Shown: piece after piece, positions 1 to 12,431 of the stretch | How the letters are laid out: each line of letters starts with the position of its first letter | Position numbering within the stretch: position 1 is the stretch's first letter | DNA from: Amorphophallus konjac | Taxonomy: Eukaryota > Streptophyta > Magnoliopsida > Alismatales > Araceae | Reading direction: 5' to 3' | Length of the DNA: 64,000 nucleotides | Assembly (NCBI GenBank): GCA_022559845.1 | Contig: CM040128.1 | Span: 78,989,247-79,053,246 of the forward strand | Translations under genes and position numbers: made by a program | The notes under the pieces: model-generated | What the model saw: only the letters and a program-made list of their open reading frames with translations | Database searches by the model: none | Told to the model about the DNA's origin: nothing

Positions 1-1382
1 TCCAGTTCCCAGAGTCCTAGGCTCGTTAGTTTTTCAGATAATTATCTATTTATCTTATTTTTCTAGATTTATCACCGACATGTTTAAACGGTCAAGCATT
101 GGACCGTGCCACTGTTGAGTAGTCTAGTAGTAAACCGTTTTATCCTCGAGAGTCCAACGCCGTGATAGTCGATCAGTTCGATGGATAAGTGGATAATTTA
201 TATTTTTATTTATTTATCACCGACAACATTGGGCGGTCTAAAGATGGACCGTGCAGTGTGCTGGGCGGTCTATCGCGAGACCGCGTACATGTTCGAGAAC
301 TGAATTTCGTTTGGATTTTCTCTCTCCATCCGTGGCTAAACCTCCACCTTCCTCTGCCATTTTCTCCGCGATTTCTCAACCAAATGAGGTGCCGTTTGAA
401 CCTGGTGGAAGATAAAAGATTTATCTACAAATTTGGTTTTATCATCTTGGATTAATATTCATTGAAAAATCCAATTTCGAGATTGGACTTTCAAGGGTCT
501 ATAAATAGAACCTCTAGTCCAAGCTTGAAAGGGGGAGATCCAACGTCGATGGTGAAGCTCTGTCGAACTTTTGAACGAACTGTAGCCAGGGAGGGAGGCT
601 TTCTGCATCCACTTAAGCCTCCGGTTCAGGGAGTAATCACTGTTTTGTGTTCTAGTTCATGCTTTTGAGTCTTCTTTTCATTCATTGCATGTTCCTTTCA
701 TCATCTCTTCTCCCACATTTTTACACTTCTCACATCATTTCACACCCTCCCATTTGTTTTTGACGCCCTTTAGGGGTTTAAAAACCTCCCAGGTATCGCC
801 CCTTCCAAGTCATTATGTCAATTTTCCATTTCGTTCTATAGTTGCTACACATTTTAGGGCTAATTTGGGTTTTATTTGCTTGTCTTCCACATTGTTTTGC
901 AGGTCAACATTATCATAGCACGAGGCCCATTCCCTTTGGTCGGCTGGAAGGGGTGGAGGATCAGGTCTCACAACTTTGAAGTCTGGCGCTTTGGACGGTC
1001 GTCTTCCGTCCATTTGCAGATAAGGGCGGTCCTTTACGAGCCGTTCAGATCCTGTAGGCGGCTGTCTTCGAGCCGTGCTGTCGCTAGATTTGTTTTCATC
1101 CCGCTTCCTTCTTCGGTGCTGTGAGCGGTCTGTCGAGCGACTGTCCTATCCACTGAGTGGTTCTTCCATAACTGTGTATACCTATCAGCGCTGAACTTCG
1201 AGCGAGTGCTTTCTCCCTCTTTCCAAGGTACGTCTTACCGTCCAGTACCCGTGTCTTGGTGGAGATCACGATCACACACACTTCTCCACCCTTTCTTTCT
1301 TCCTTCATCTCGGTTGTTTTTTTACGTTTTTATTTTGTAAAAGGAAGGTGAGAAGGAGAAAAGGTGGGAAAACATGTCAACA
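1..1382 (+). repeat. Tat 5' LTR, first ~398 bp outside window
   Basis: This stretch matches 39773-41151 base for base apart from scattered substitutions and small indels, and ends in the same terminal GTCAACA. It contains a TATA box and several 19-20 nt hairpin boxes of the ACGG...CCGT type, for example near 97, 232 and 263. Short open frames here are not conserved coding regions. Confidence 0.93.
499..507 (+). promoter_or_regulatory. TATA box of the Tat 5' LTR
   Basis: CTATAAATA sits in a plant-like core promoter context. The 3' LTR has the slightly altered CATAAATA at 40269-40277. Transcription of the element would start about 30 bp downstream. Confidence 0.6.
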
Positions 1383-2759
1383 GCCCCTTTTTTGACGATC
1401 ACGGTGGGACCCCTAGTGTCGATCGTGTTATTGTTCTGCTAATCTGCGTTTTATGTGTTTGGTAAGGTTTTTGTTAAGTAATTTTAGGTTACTGTTCATC
1501 CACTTCGGGTTGCCGTTCTTGGAGTTGTACGTGGTTCGTCCAGGACCGCTCACATCTCCGCGGTCGGATGATAAACCATCATGTCCCCGTCCCATGTGCG
1601 CTCTCTTTTCTCTCTGTCGCGCTGTTATTGCATGCACAGTCTGATTGTGGCTGTTCCTCTGATTCCACGGTCAACGTCTAGACCGTTCATTTCCTTCTCA
1701 CGGGTGTTTGCTTCTGTGTGAGCCTGTTAGCTTTAGCGGTCCTCTCCAGACCGTGCATCTACCTCCGCGGTCTTCCAATAGGCCATCCTTGTCTGCTGGC
1801 TCTGGTACATTACTGTCTTTCATACGCTTGTGATCTTATTGATTCTGCACGATCTGTTTAGGGCCGTCCTACTGGTTACATGGTCTGACGACAGACCGTC
1901 CAGTTTCCTTAGGTACGCATTTATTTGTGTTTATCTCAGTTCGGTGTTTCTTCAATTTTATTTTATTACTCCCTGCTGTTGCACGGTCCGGCCAGGACCG
2001 TTTGCTTCCCTGAGTGGTCTGCCCTTAGACCGCGTTTTACTGCTACAGTGCACCCGAGGCTATCACTTTGATTGCTATTCCTTATCATTTCTTATTTGGT
2101 TGGTGTTGTTCTGATCTCCCATGTTTGTCACTTGATTTTTGCATGATCATTATTTCATTTGTTATATTTGATTGATCATTGTTTGTTAGATTTAGGTTAG
2201 ATCTTGTATGCACTCCGGTGCGCATAGGTTTCATCCATACTCTTCCATATTAGTTGCATTCCTACCTTGGTAGGGGATCCTCTCGTCTCCATATTCCTTG
2301 GAGCCGACTAGGTGACCTTACCCGGGACCTCCATAAGCCCCCGCGAGCCGTGGATTCCCACACGGACGCCGGGCAGGTTGTACCGTGCCACACCAGTCTA
2401 GGGTTTCATACGTGAGAGAGAGACACCTTTAGAATCAACCGAGTTCCCCATTCCACCTTTGTTAGGCACCTGTGTGGTTGAGTGGATTGTCATTTTAATC
2501 AATCCACTAAGGTTCTAAAAGGGGAATTTATAAAATTTTCCGCGCATCATTTAACTTGGTTGGTCATTTGATTGCCTCTTCTCTCCTCTCTTTCTATGTG
2601 CAATTGATTGATTGTTTGTTTGTTTAGAAGTTCATTAGGTTGCTCTTCCGTGTCAATCTCTGTTGCATGTGGAGTTGCTTCACACCCTCAGGATCTTCTC
2701 CTAGGGGCAGCTCTCATTTCTATTCCTATTTCAATCCTTTGTACGATTCATCACCCACC
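1383..2759 (+). other. Tat leader between 5' LTR and gag
   Basis: This is untranslated leader with no convincing coding region. The part to about 2040 holds a field of 19-20 nt hairpin boxes, for example GCGGTCCTCTCCAGACCGT near 1737 and ACGGTCCGGCCAGGACCGT near 1984. No clear tRNA-complementary primer site could be assigned directly after the LTR. Confidence 0.6.
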
Positions 2760-2868
2760 ATGTCATCCTATAATTTCTCCCACTCCCATGAGTACTCTCT
2801 CCCACAGGGACTTCTAGAGGACCCTCCTAGGGTCGCCCATGTGCAGGGAAGAGAGGGGACCGCCCCTC
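2760..2868 (+). pseudogene. gag: Tat gag, N-terminal piece, split by SIRE-B
   Basis: The start is taken at the ATG at 2760, which has a good CCACC context. The frame then runs 36 codons to the SIRE-B insertion. Dropping 2869-12431 and one ccctc target copy lets the same reading continue at 12437, so this is the N-terminus of the Tat Gag. The N-terminal region is serine, histidine and tyrosine rich, with no domain I recognise. An earlier in-frame ATG at 2640 is possible but lies in leader-like sequence. Confidence 0.6.
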
Positions 2869-3627
2869 TGATAGGTGCAAGGCTCGGATTCAGAAGGGGG
2901 GTTGAATGAATCCCCTATTTAAAATTTTGTCCGATTAAAACCTATAACCGAACAATGACACGGAATTAACACAAATAGGTGCCTTGTATGACACAGGTGC
3001 TCTCTTCGAACAAAATGGAAAGATCAGATAGACTGAACTTCTGGTCTACTCTATATGCACTGGTGTGCAGACCCATATTCAATCAAATATGCGGTGTGCG
3101 AATAAATCACTCACTAGATGAAAGAACACATCGAGCCTAAGCATGCATCTAGCGAAACACAATAGACAAACAAACCACTGCACAGAAGATTTTTTTAGGT
3201 GGTTCGGTCCTCCAGACCTACGTCCACCCCACACTCAAACCAGAGTGTGGATTCCCTTGATACACAGCTTAAACCGCTGAGCCTCACAGCTTGCCTACAA
3301 CTGCTGAGCATCACAGCTTGCTTCCGCTGGACAGTACAGCTTAGCCATCCGCTGCCTAACAGCTTGACCCGCTGGGCAATACAGCTTAGTCGACTAGAGG
3401 AATCCTCCTCTGCAAACGCTGAGCAACACAGCTTGCTCCGCTGACTAACAGCTTGAATAAAGGTTCAAAAGAAAAATAAGAGACAAGAAAACACAGCAAC
3501 TGAAAGCTGTAAACGACATCAACACAGATGTGGCTCCCATGGAGCTGACTGGATTGGATATGATCCAGATTCCAGTAGGGACAGATCTTCTGATGAAGCT
3601 TCTCTTCTTCTCCTCTAACTCTCTATC

Positions 3628-3776
3628 TCTCTCTCTATCTTTCTTCTTCTTCTTTGTTTCTTTTCTTCTCTGCTACTCTCTCTCTATCTTTCTTCTTCTT
3701 CTTTGTTTCTTTTCTTCTCTGCTACTCTCTCTCTATCTTTCTTCTTCTTCTTTGTTTCTTTTCTTCTCTGCTACTC
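3628..3776 (-). repeat. 49-bp CT-rich tandem repeat, three copies
   Basis: A 49-bp pyrimidine-rich unit (tatctttcttcttcttcttt core) occurs three times here and once in the matching part of the right LTR (around 10850-10900). The expansion arose after insertion or differs by replication slippage. The Ser/Leu/Phe-rich open frames across it are artefacts. Confidence 0.85.
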
Positions 3777-3925
3777 TCTCTCTTTTTCTCTCTCCTTCTC
3801 TTCTTCTCTCTTTCTCCTCTTTCTCTTCTCTCTGGTTCGTGCAGGCTCTTTCTGCTTCTGCTCTTCTAAGATATTTTTCAATCCTCACACTACACGATCA
3901 TCTTCTCTAGATGGAGAAGTCTTCT

Positions 3926-3932
3926 TTTTATA
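3926..3932 (-). promoter_or_regulatory. TATA box in SIRE-B left LTR
   Basis: TATAAAAAG on the minus strand. The same box is in the right LTR at 11045-11051. Confidence 0.55.
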
Positions 3933-4253
3933 GCAGTAGCAGATAGGTGGGTGTGTGTTCTCCATGAATTCCCGCCCTAGCGCATTGACCACGTGGTAGC
4001 ATTTCAGCTCACTACTTTACACGTGTCACGATCCCAGCACATCCTCCATTCTTGGATCACGTGCCCTTCTTAAACTCCTCGAGCAAATATCCTGCAAAGG
4101 TCAGACTTAATATCAATTAAAATAAATATGAGGATAGTAGAAAGATGCACAGAGTTGGTTCGAGAATGTATAGACTTGCTAAGTCATCAAGGCAACCATG
4201 TGTAGACTTAATATTCAAATGCACGAACTTTACGTATGTATGGAACAAAAGTT

Positions 4254-4625
4254 GCACAGACATGCCACCAAAGAATGTACAGACTTTGCGTGCAATGTAC
4301 AAGCGATGCACAGATATGCCACCAAAGAATGTACATACTTTGAGTGCATGGTACAAAAGATGCACAGACATGCCGTCGAAGAATGTACAGATTTTGCGTG
4401 CAATGTGCAAGCGATGCACAGATATGCCACCGAAGAATGTACATACTTTGAGTGCATGGTACAAAAGATGCACAAACATGCCGTCGAAGAATGTACAGAC
4501 TTTGCGTGCAATGTACAAGTGATGCACAGATATGCCACCGAAGAATGTACATACTTTGAGTGCATGGTACAAAAGATGCACAGACATGCCGTCGAAGAAT
4601 GTACAGACTTTGTTGTGTAAGATGC
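4254..4625 (-). repeat. 54-bp tandem array with 108-bp higher-order repeat (left LTR)
   Basis: About seven 54-bp monomers of two alternating types, one with tgccaccaaag and one with tgccgtcgaag, form a 108-bp higher-order period. Since 54 is a multiple of three, long open frames appear in several frames on both strands. None looks like a gene. The array lies upstream of the TATA box in sense direction, where Sirevirus LTRs are known to carry repeated motifs. Confidence 0.85.
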
Positions 4626-5248
4626 ACCCATGCACGAACTTAGTCGCGTACAGCAACAAAAGATGCATCGACTTGAGTTCATGCTGCAACAGGAGTTGCA
4701 CGGACTTGGTGACATTGTGTATGCATGGAATCAAAAAGATGCACTGACTTCGCTTATGCAAGAAAACATGCACCGAATATATTCCTTAGACACAATCAAG
4801 ACGCTGAGTGAGACTCAGACATGCACCGACTTGGCATGAGCGAAGGGAAGAATATGCACTGACTTAAAGCCACCATGAATCACAAATATGATATGCACAG
4901 GCCTAGACAGTTAATCCTGCACTGACTCGGTTACGTGCTGCAACAGAGCTTGCATCAACTTTATGTATGCATGTACGAGCTTAACGACCTGTGAGCAACC
5001 TTGTATGAACTCAAGGTTCATGCAGCAAACATTTGCATGGACTTTGCTTGTTCAGGATGAAAGTATGCACCAAGAAGCCATGTAGTCTAGGCAAAACTCT
5101 GTACAGACTTAACCTGAGCATGGACATTTAATAAGAACAATGCACTCAAAACATCATATCATCAATAATGCACAAGGGGCCTGGACCTAACACACTCCCC
5201 ATAACGCTCCCCATAGCAGTTAGCATAGATCACCCTCATTCTTATGCG

Positions 5249-5354
5249 GTGACTCATTAAGTTGCTATCATCAAAATAGCAACACACTATCATCAAAACA
5301 CAAGGGGCACAATAATCTCCCCCTTTTTGACGATGTCAACACAATGAGTCACGC
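5249..5354 (-). promoter_or_regulatory. SIRE-B polypurine tract with flanking inverted repeat
   Basis: The antisense purine tract tctcccccttttt (5316-5328) abuts the LTR. Arms at about 5249-5276 and 5326-5354 form an inverted repeat (gtgactcattaagttg against caacacaatgagtcac) spanning the tract and LTR edge. A precisely placed inverted repeat around the terminal purine tract is known for Sireviruses. Confidence 0.75.
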
Positions 5355-7550
5355 AGACTCAGCAAACAATTCTCCCCCTTTGACATAATCAAAAAAAAAT
5401 GATTTGCGAGTGGAATGAAAGACATGTATGAAATATGATACCAATTCTCCTCCATAGAAACATGCAAAGTGAGCACTGAAGAATAAAATATAAGAACTCC
5501 CCCTATAGACAAGAATGTTTGACTACTCTCCCCTTAATTGCAGATGACCCAGAACTCCCCCTGAAGTGTAGGAATGAACTCTGGTTATCCAATGAAGCAA
5601 TCTGAAATCTGCCACCACAAGGAATCCAAAACAATATTGGTTGTGGCACCTCACATATGAATGGACAGAATAAAGCAGGTGGAAGGTCCACAGAACTAGA
5701 ACTTACAGAAACAAGATGGAAGATTCCAACAGTGTGGAGAGTAAAACAGTTGATGATAGGAAAGTAAAGGTAGAAAAGAGTAGGGGTGAGAAACAGTTAA
5801 AGCACAGTACATCTCAAGGAACAACCAATCAACAGATAAGAGAGAATTGTCAACAAGGTTCCTATTGATTAAGTTGTCAGGGGTGAATCAGATCATGAGG
5901 GATTGTAAGGCATGCACCACTCCAATAAGTCTTAACATGAATAAACTCTCCTATCATAGAGGGTTATGAATTGGCAACTTGACCAACCTGATTTAATTAT
6001 GATGTATACCAAATTTGTCAATTAAACTCAATACTTATATCTAAATTCAAGTTTTAATAAAGGTGAACCAAATAATCAGATAACACTCAGGACCAATCAT
6101 CTTTATCTTACACGCATGATCTCAATGACTCCTTTGAGAGTTACACAGATTAGTATCTAGATTAAACACTTTTACAAGAGCATGAGTTGACAGAGTTTGC
6201 AAGATTTTCATTTGAAGCACATTATTCTTTTCCTGAGCAATTTAAGTTGATCAACACCTTTTTACGTGAGGCACAACACGTCTCAGGTGAAGTGACCCAG
6301 TTACTCAGTGTAATAACTATCATTGCCTCTCAACATTGAGACCAGAGTTAGCAATAGAAGTGTCTTTTTACATGACGAGACACCTTGATCAGAGGTCAGA
6401 CTCCTCAGTTACTCAACACAAACATGCCATTGCTCTGTCAGGTTCTCAATGATTTTTTGCTTTAAGTGACTATGACACTTCATGACTTGAGTTTACTTCA
6501 TTTCTTTGATGGAGGACCCAGTTTCTCAGTGAACAAAGTCATTACATTACTAACCGATTTTTTTTTTAGTCAGACTCTTCAAGGTTAATGTTTAAGAACA
6601 ATACTCACTCTATGTATCTCAACCAAAGTAGCCTTAATTTCAAATTTTTAGATTTCAGATGAGTGAATCTAAGATTTTCATGACCCATATGGTTAAAGTT
6701 TATTAAAGCTTATCATTCAGATATTTTCAAGTCATTTAAATGCAAATCTGAGAATACATTAACCTTATATCAGTATGATTCATTGGTCACTCTTAAACCT
6801 ATATGATAGGAATTTCTATATGATTCTCAGACTGAATTGCATGGCATGCAGCTTGAGTTCCTCAGATTAGATCAAAAATACAACTGACCAACTAATCAAC
6901 AATAGATACAAATCAGTCACACCAGCTAAGAAGAATGTGAAGGATGAGTGTAAGCTGGTGAAAGAAACAACAACAGGAAAGAAGAGCATCAAAAGAGTGT
7001 ATATCAACAAACAGTAGATGCGTCTGGAATACAGACAGATCATCTATTTCAGTGATGACAGCAGAGAATTCAAGTAAAACAAATTGAGAGCAGCAGAAGA
7101 TCCAATTGACTTAACAGGAGAATTTCAGGTAAAGGTGAACAAGATGATCTAAAAAGCTCCCTCTGTCTAGATGCATCATGTAAACAACAACGCATGAGCA
7201 ACAGTATGGTTAATCAAGAATGGTTGAACTCCCCCTGACTAAGTGCATGATATATGATGAAAGCACATCACATGATTTCAAGTTTGACATTCAATTATAA
7301 TCCATGCACTTCAGAGAGAAGTGAGCTACCATGAACATGATTGAGCAATTCCTATTTCAGAAAATTTCAATTTAGCACCAATAGAGCAACATGATATACA
7401 GTCATTTCAAATTCTCAATTTTTGGATGATGGAATTTAAACAGAGTGTTCAGAACTGACCTGAAGCATAGGATCCTGGGGTTTTCATTTTGAGTGCCTTG
7501 GTTTATTTACCCCTCTTTATTTGTTCCAAGGCACACCTGCAGCACATTAA
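5355..7550 (-). other. SIRE-B 3' internal region without recognisable genes
   Basis: In sense direction this lies between gag and the 3' LTR, where pol should be. I see no RT, integrase or RNase H motif. It holds further gggggag purine tracts (antisense actccccc near 5492, 5552 and 7230), known as multiplied purine tracts in Sireviruses. A conserved patch near 6225-6300 (antisense of cacctgagacg ... cgtaaaaagg) also occurs in SIRE-A near 46035-46170. Confidence 0.6.
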
Positions 7551-9931
7551 TCATTTTGATCCTGCAGGGACCCAAACAGCCTTGGGTCCTGCGTTAACCC
7601 TGACAGGTGTTCTGAACAGTCTCTTAGCAATATTATCATCATAATCCATCAGGTAACAACTATCCATGGAGTGACCAGATTTTTCACAATATCTACATGA
7701 AACAACAGATTTTCTGATCCTATGATGCGAATCAACAGCAGTATGAGACCCATGAACATAATCATAAAATGTTCTGTTGTATGCATGGACAGTTTGATTC
7801 TTATTACCTGACAACCAACAATTTGCATACTTGTGACCTGGCTTACCACAATTGAAGCATGAAGTATTTACAGGTCTTGTTCTAGAGAATTTAGCAAATT
7901 TGGAATTAACGTGATTTCCCTGAACATACCAGCAGTCCTTGACTGCATGGCCATATTTCCCACACTTAAAGCACCTTAGGTGCTTATCTCTTGAGTCATT
8001 GTTTCCCCATGAAGGCCCAAACCATCACTCAATAGCTTTATGACCACGTTTGTTACAGTTATAACAGATGATGTGTTGGTTTGAAGCATACGTGTTTCTT
8101 TTGGGGTCATGATGATGATTTATAAAAGATTTATCATGCATCATATCATCATTTTTCATTACACTGCAGTCATCCATATAATGACCATGCCTACCACAGT
8201 AATGACATGACACCAATGATTTCCTGGCGGCATGGTTACTAACAGACTGACTAGATGCATGCGAACGAGTACATGAGGCATGAGCAGTGTGCATTGACCC
8301 TTCAAATTCAACCGAGCTAGTAGATTTTAGGGCATGAACAAGAACAGTCTTTACCTTCTTCGTTTGACGCTTCTTTTTCAATTTCTGATTATTCTTAACA
8401 ATTTTTGTTTGTTTTTCATTTTTCTGAGCCTTGAACTGAAATACATATGATGAAGGTGATTTCTAATTTTTATTTTATTTTGGGGATTGATTTGGGGTAC
8501 CAGCTACATCAGAATTTTGCACGAAAGTGGTGTATAGCCGGTTTCTAATAGTTTCCTTGACATCATAACTGCAACTTATCCCCTTTCTTGAATCATCATC
8601 CTCACCTTTCATGACAGCTTTCATTTTTCCTTTATTTTTAGCAGACTCGGATGCTGAGTTTTCCATATCATGAATTCTATTTTCCAAAGAAGCAATGTGA
8701 AGTTCATAACTTGCTATCTCATGTTCACTGCAATTAACGCATTCACTTAGAACTTTGTTTGTAGTTTTATACTTCTCAATTTCTTGTTCCAGATTGCTCA
8801 AAAATTTTGATTCTTCATCACTAACAGTTTTTCCTTTTTCTAAGGTGAGAATTTTTCAGACATACCAGTGTTTAACCATTTTAATTTTTTAATTTCAGCT
8901 TTCAGTTCAATATTTTCGTTGGTCAGCTTCTTAATTTCTTCACCACTAGATATAGACTCTACTCTTTCAATCAATTCTTCTTCTCTTTCCTCCACTTTAA
9001 TTTTCTCAGCAAGTAGATTTCTGTGATCTTCTTTAGATGAGGCAATCAGTTTATTCAGCCATTCATTCTCACTATAAAGATCTTCATTGCGTTCTTTTAG
9101 AGCCAAGCACTTGTTGCAGCTTGATTTTAGAGAGGAAACATGCACACCTTCCTTGTTAACTTTCTCTATTTCAACTTTAAGATTTTTATTATTCCTCTAA
9201 ATTTCACTATTCTCAGCTTTCAATTTCTCCAGATCAGAATTAATCCTTTCCAACTCTTTCAGATTTATCAGATGTTCATCAGTTTTCACCTTTAACTGAC
9301 TTTCTAATTCGGAAATTTTATTGGCACATTCTTGGTTTTCATTTTTCAGCAAGCACATTTGCTTCATATTCAAGTGAGTCTCAGACAAACATTCATCATA
9401 TAATTCATTAATCTTCAAGCACTTTTCACATGATGAATTAGAATCATTTTTATCTATTTTCTTTTTCATCTTCTTATACTGTTTTCTTAAATGATCATGA
9501 GACTCCAGCAATTCATTATATGCAGCAATCCAATCATCCAGGGTGTAATTTTCAAAGATGTTTACCTGATCATGGTCCTGTTCTTCATCTTGATTGCTAC
9601 TTTGTTCACTCTCTTGAGCCATCATGCATCGATCATCATCTCTACCGCAACCAGTCTTCAATTTATCCAGGATTTCCTTGGCAGACCTGCAGGATGAAAC
9701 ACATGAAGTTAGATTTCTGTCAAGGGATCCCTTCATCAAGTTTACTGCTCTATCATTGACAGAATTTTTTAATTTATCCTTCTCGGTCCATTTGGATTTA
9801 TCTCTTGATAATGTGTATGGACCTTGAGTTATTACCTTCCAAAGGTCAGGATCAACAGACCTTACGTACCGATGCAGGCTCTCTAACCATAGATCGAAGT
9901 CTTTACCTTTGAACATTGGCAGATGAGCCAT
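7551..9931 (-). pseudogene. gag: SIRE-B Gag polyprotein, decayed
   Basis: The start at 9931 gives MAHLPMFKGKDFDLWLESLH, the usual Copia/Sirevirus Gag opening, with the DLWKVITQGPY motif that SIRE-A shares. A lysine- and glutamate-rich coiled-coil section follows (about 9500-8500). The C-terminal part has at least four CCHC zinc knuckles (LVSCHYCGRHGHYMDDC near 8200, one each near 7980, 7860 and 7680). It ends in the Sirevirus-typical GPKAVWVP. The knuckles bind element RNA in the virus-like particle. Several stops and one frameshift near 8820 break it. No pol follows. Confidence 0.85.
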
Positions 9932-10071
9932 AAGGACAGATAAGAGGCAGCAGCAAAATCACGAAAGAATGTACCAAAACCTCTATCAGAGCAGGATAGA
10001 CAACAGACAGAAACGGCACCTAAACCAGCATGATCCTTTGTAGATCGTTGGATTTGAATGCACAGAGACCT

Positions 10072-10084
10072 GCTCTGATACCAA
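10072..10084 (-). promoter_or_regulatory. SIRE-B primer binding site
   Basis: The plus strand reads gctctgataccaa directly before the right LTR. On the element strand this is TTGGTATCAGAGC, complementary to the 3' end of initiator Met tRNA, the usual primer for plant Copia elements. Confidence 0.85.
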
Positions 10085-10085
10085 T

Positions 10086-12431
10086 TGATAGGTGCAAGGC
10101 TCAGATTCAGAAGGGGGGTTGAATGAATCCCCTATTTAAAATTTTGTCCGATTAAAACCTGTAACCGAACAATGATGCGGAATTAAAACAAATAGGTGCC
10201 TTGTATGACACAGGTGCTCTCTTAGAACGAAATGGAAAAATCAGATAGACTGAACTTCTGATCTACTCTATATGCGCTGGTGTGCAGACCCATATTCAAT
10301 CAAATATGCGGTGTGCGAATAAACCACTCACTAGATGAAAGAACACATCGAGCCTAAGCATGCATCTAGCGAAACACAATAGACAAACAAACCACTGCAT
10401 AGAAGATTTTTTTAGGTGGTTTGGTCCTCCAGACCTACGTCCACCCCACACTCAAACCAGAGTGTGGATTCCGCTGATACACAGCTTAAACCACTGAGCC
10501 TCACAGCTTGCCTACAACTGCTGAGCATCACAGCTTGCTTCCGCTGGGCAGTACAGCTTAGCCATCCGCTGCCTAACAGCTTGACCCATTGGGCAATACA
10601 ACTTAGTCGACAAGAGGAATCCTCCTCTGTAAACGCTGAGCAACACAGCTTGCTCCGCTGACTAACAGCTTGAATAAAGGTTCAAAAGAAAAATAAGAGA
10701 CAAGAAAAAACAGCAACTGAAAGCTGTAAATGACATCAACACAGATGTGGCTCCCATGGAGCTGACTGGATTGGATATGATCCAGATTCCAGTAGGGACA
10801 GATCTTCTGATGAAGCTTCTCTTCTTCTCCTCTAACTCTCTATCTCTCTCTCTATCTTTCTTCTTCTTCTTTGTTTCTTTTCTTCTCTGCTACTCTCTCT
10901 CTTTTTCTCTCTCCTTCTCTTCTTCTCTCTTTCTCCTCTTTCTCTTCTCTCTGGATCGTGCAGGCTCTTTCTGCTTCTGCTCTTCTAAGATATTTTTCAA
11001 TCCTCACACTACACGATCATCTTCTCCAGATGGAGAAGTCTTCTTTTTATAGCAGTAGCAGATAGGTGGGCGTGTGTCCTCCATGAATTCCCGCCCAAGC
11101 GCCTTGACCACGTGGTAGCATTTCAGCTCACTGCTTTACAAGTGTCACGATCCTAGCACATCCTCCATTCTTGGATCACGTGCCCTTCTTAAACTCCTTG
11201 AGCAAATATCTTGCAAAGGTCAGACTTAATATCAGTTAAAATCAATATGAGGATAGTAGAAAGATGCACAGAGTTGGTTCGAGAATGTATAGACTTGCTA
11301 AGTCATCAAGGCAACCATGTGTAGACTTAATATTCAAATGCACGAACTTACGTATGTATGGAACAAAAGTTGCACAGACATGCCACCAAAGAATGTACAG
11401 ACTTTACGTGTAATATACAAGTGATGCACAGATATGCCACCGAAGAATGTACATACTTTGAGTGCATGGTACAAAAATGCACAGACATGCCGTCGAAGAA
11501 TGTACAGACTTTGCGTGCAATGTGAAAGTGATGCACAGATATGCCACTGAAGAATGTACATACTTTGAGTGCATGGTACAAAAGATGCACAAACATGCCG
11601 TCGAAGAATGTACAGACTTTGCGTGCAATGTACAAGCGATGCACAGATATGCCACCGAAGAATGTACATACTTTGAGTGCATGGTACAAAAGATGCATAG
11701 ACATGCCGTCGAAGAATGTACAGACTTTGTTGTGTAAGATGCACCCATGCACGAACTTAGTCGCGTGCAGCAACAAAAGTTGCATCGACTTGAGTTCATG
11801 CTGCAACGGGAGTTGCACGGACTTGGTGACATTGTGTATGCATGGAATCAAAAAGATGCACTGACTTCGCTTATGCAAGAAAACATGCACCGAATATATT
11901 CCTTAGACACAATCAAGACGCTGAGTGAGACTCAGACATGCACCGACTTGGCATGAGCGAAGGGAAGAATATGCACTGACTTAAAGCCACCATGAACCAC
12001 AAATATGATATGCACAGGCCTAGATAGTTAATCCTGCACTGACTCGGTTACGTGCTGCAACAGAGCTTGCATCAACTTTATGTATGCATGTACGAGCTTC
12101 ACGACCTATGAGCAACCTTGTATGAACTCAAGGTTCATGCAGCAAACATATGCATGGACTTAGCTTGTTCAGGATGAAAGTATGCACCAAGAAGCCATGT
12201 AGTCTAGGCAAAACTCTGTACAGACTTAACCTGTGCATGGACATTTATTTAGAACAATGCACTCAAAACATCATATCATCAATAATGCACAAGGGGCCTG
12301 GACCTAACACACTCCCCATAACGCTCCCCATAGCAGTTAGCATAGATCATCATCATTCTTATACGGTGACTCATTGAGTTGCTATCATCAAAACAACAAC
12401 ACACTATCATCAAAACACAAGGGGCACAACA
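10086..12431 (-). repeat. SIRE-B 5' LTR (right copy)
   Basis: Direct repeat of 2869-5314, ending gcacaaca and followed by the target duplication ccctc. It carries one 49-bp CT unit, a TATA box (11045-11051, minus strand) and a shorter, partly deleted 54-bp array at about 11368-11740. The two LTRs are highly similar, which suggests a fairly recent insertion. Confidence 0.92.

Larger units (their letters stand above)
2869..5314 (-). repeat. SIRE-B 3' LTR (left copy)
   Basis: The repeat starts TGATAGGTGCAAGG on the plus strand and ends gcacaata, where the right copy has gcacaaca. The last base pair has therefore decayed from the canonical CA. It is about 100 bp longer than the right copy, mainly from a CT-rich 49-bp tandem expansion. 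In sense direction it holds, in order: a 54-bp tandem array, a TATA box, a CT-rich tract, and short CAGCGG...AAGCTG repeats. Confidence 0.92.
2869..12431 (-). mobile_element. SIRE-B: Sirevirus-type Ty1/Copia element with gag only, reverse orientation
   Basis: Two LTRs of about 2.4 kb (2869-5314 and 10086-12431) flank 4.77 kb. A perfect 5-bp target duplication ccctc is at 2864-2868 and 12432-12436. The primer site (antisense gctctgatacc, initiator Met tRNA type) lies inside the right LTR and the purine tract inside the left LTR, so the element reads on the minus strand. A decayed Sirevirus-like Gag with several CCHC knuckles is the only coding region recognised. I see no integrase, RT or RNase H. 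It is nested in the Tat gag. Confidence 0.92.

Noticed and set aside
4117..4839. Long open frames on both strands, rich in Cys, His and Met
   Set aside because: They come from the 54-bp tandem array, whose unit is a multiple of three. No start context or family features are present.
5503..5691. Minus-strand 62-codon frame in SIRE-B internal region
   Set aside because: No similarity to integrase, RT or other Copia domains, and no coding context.
11334..11956. Same type of open frames in the right SIRE-B LTR
   Set aside because: Second copy of the tandem array; no independent coding evidence.
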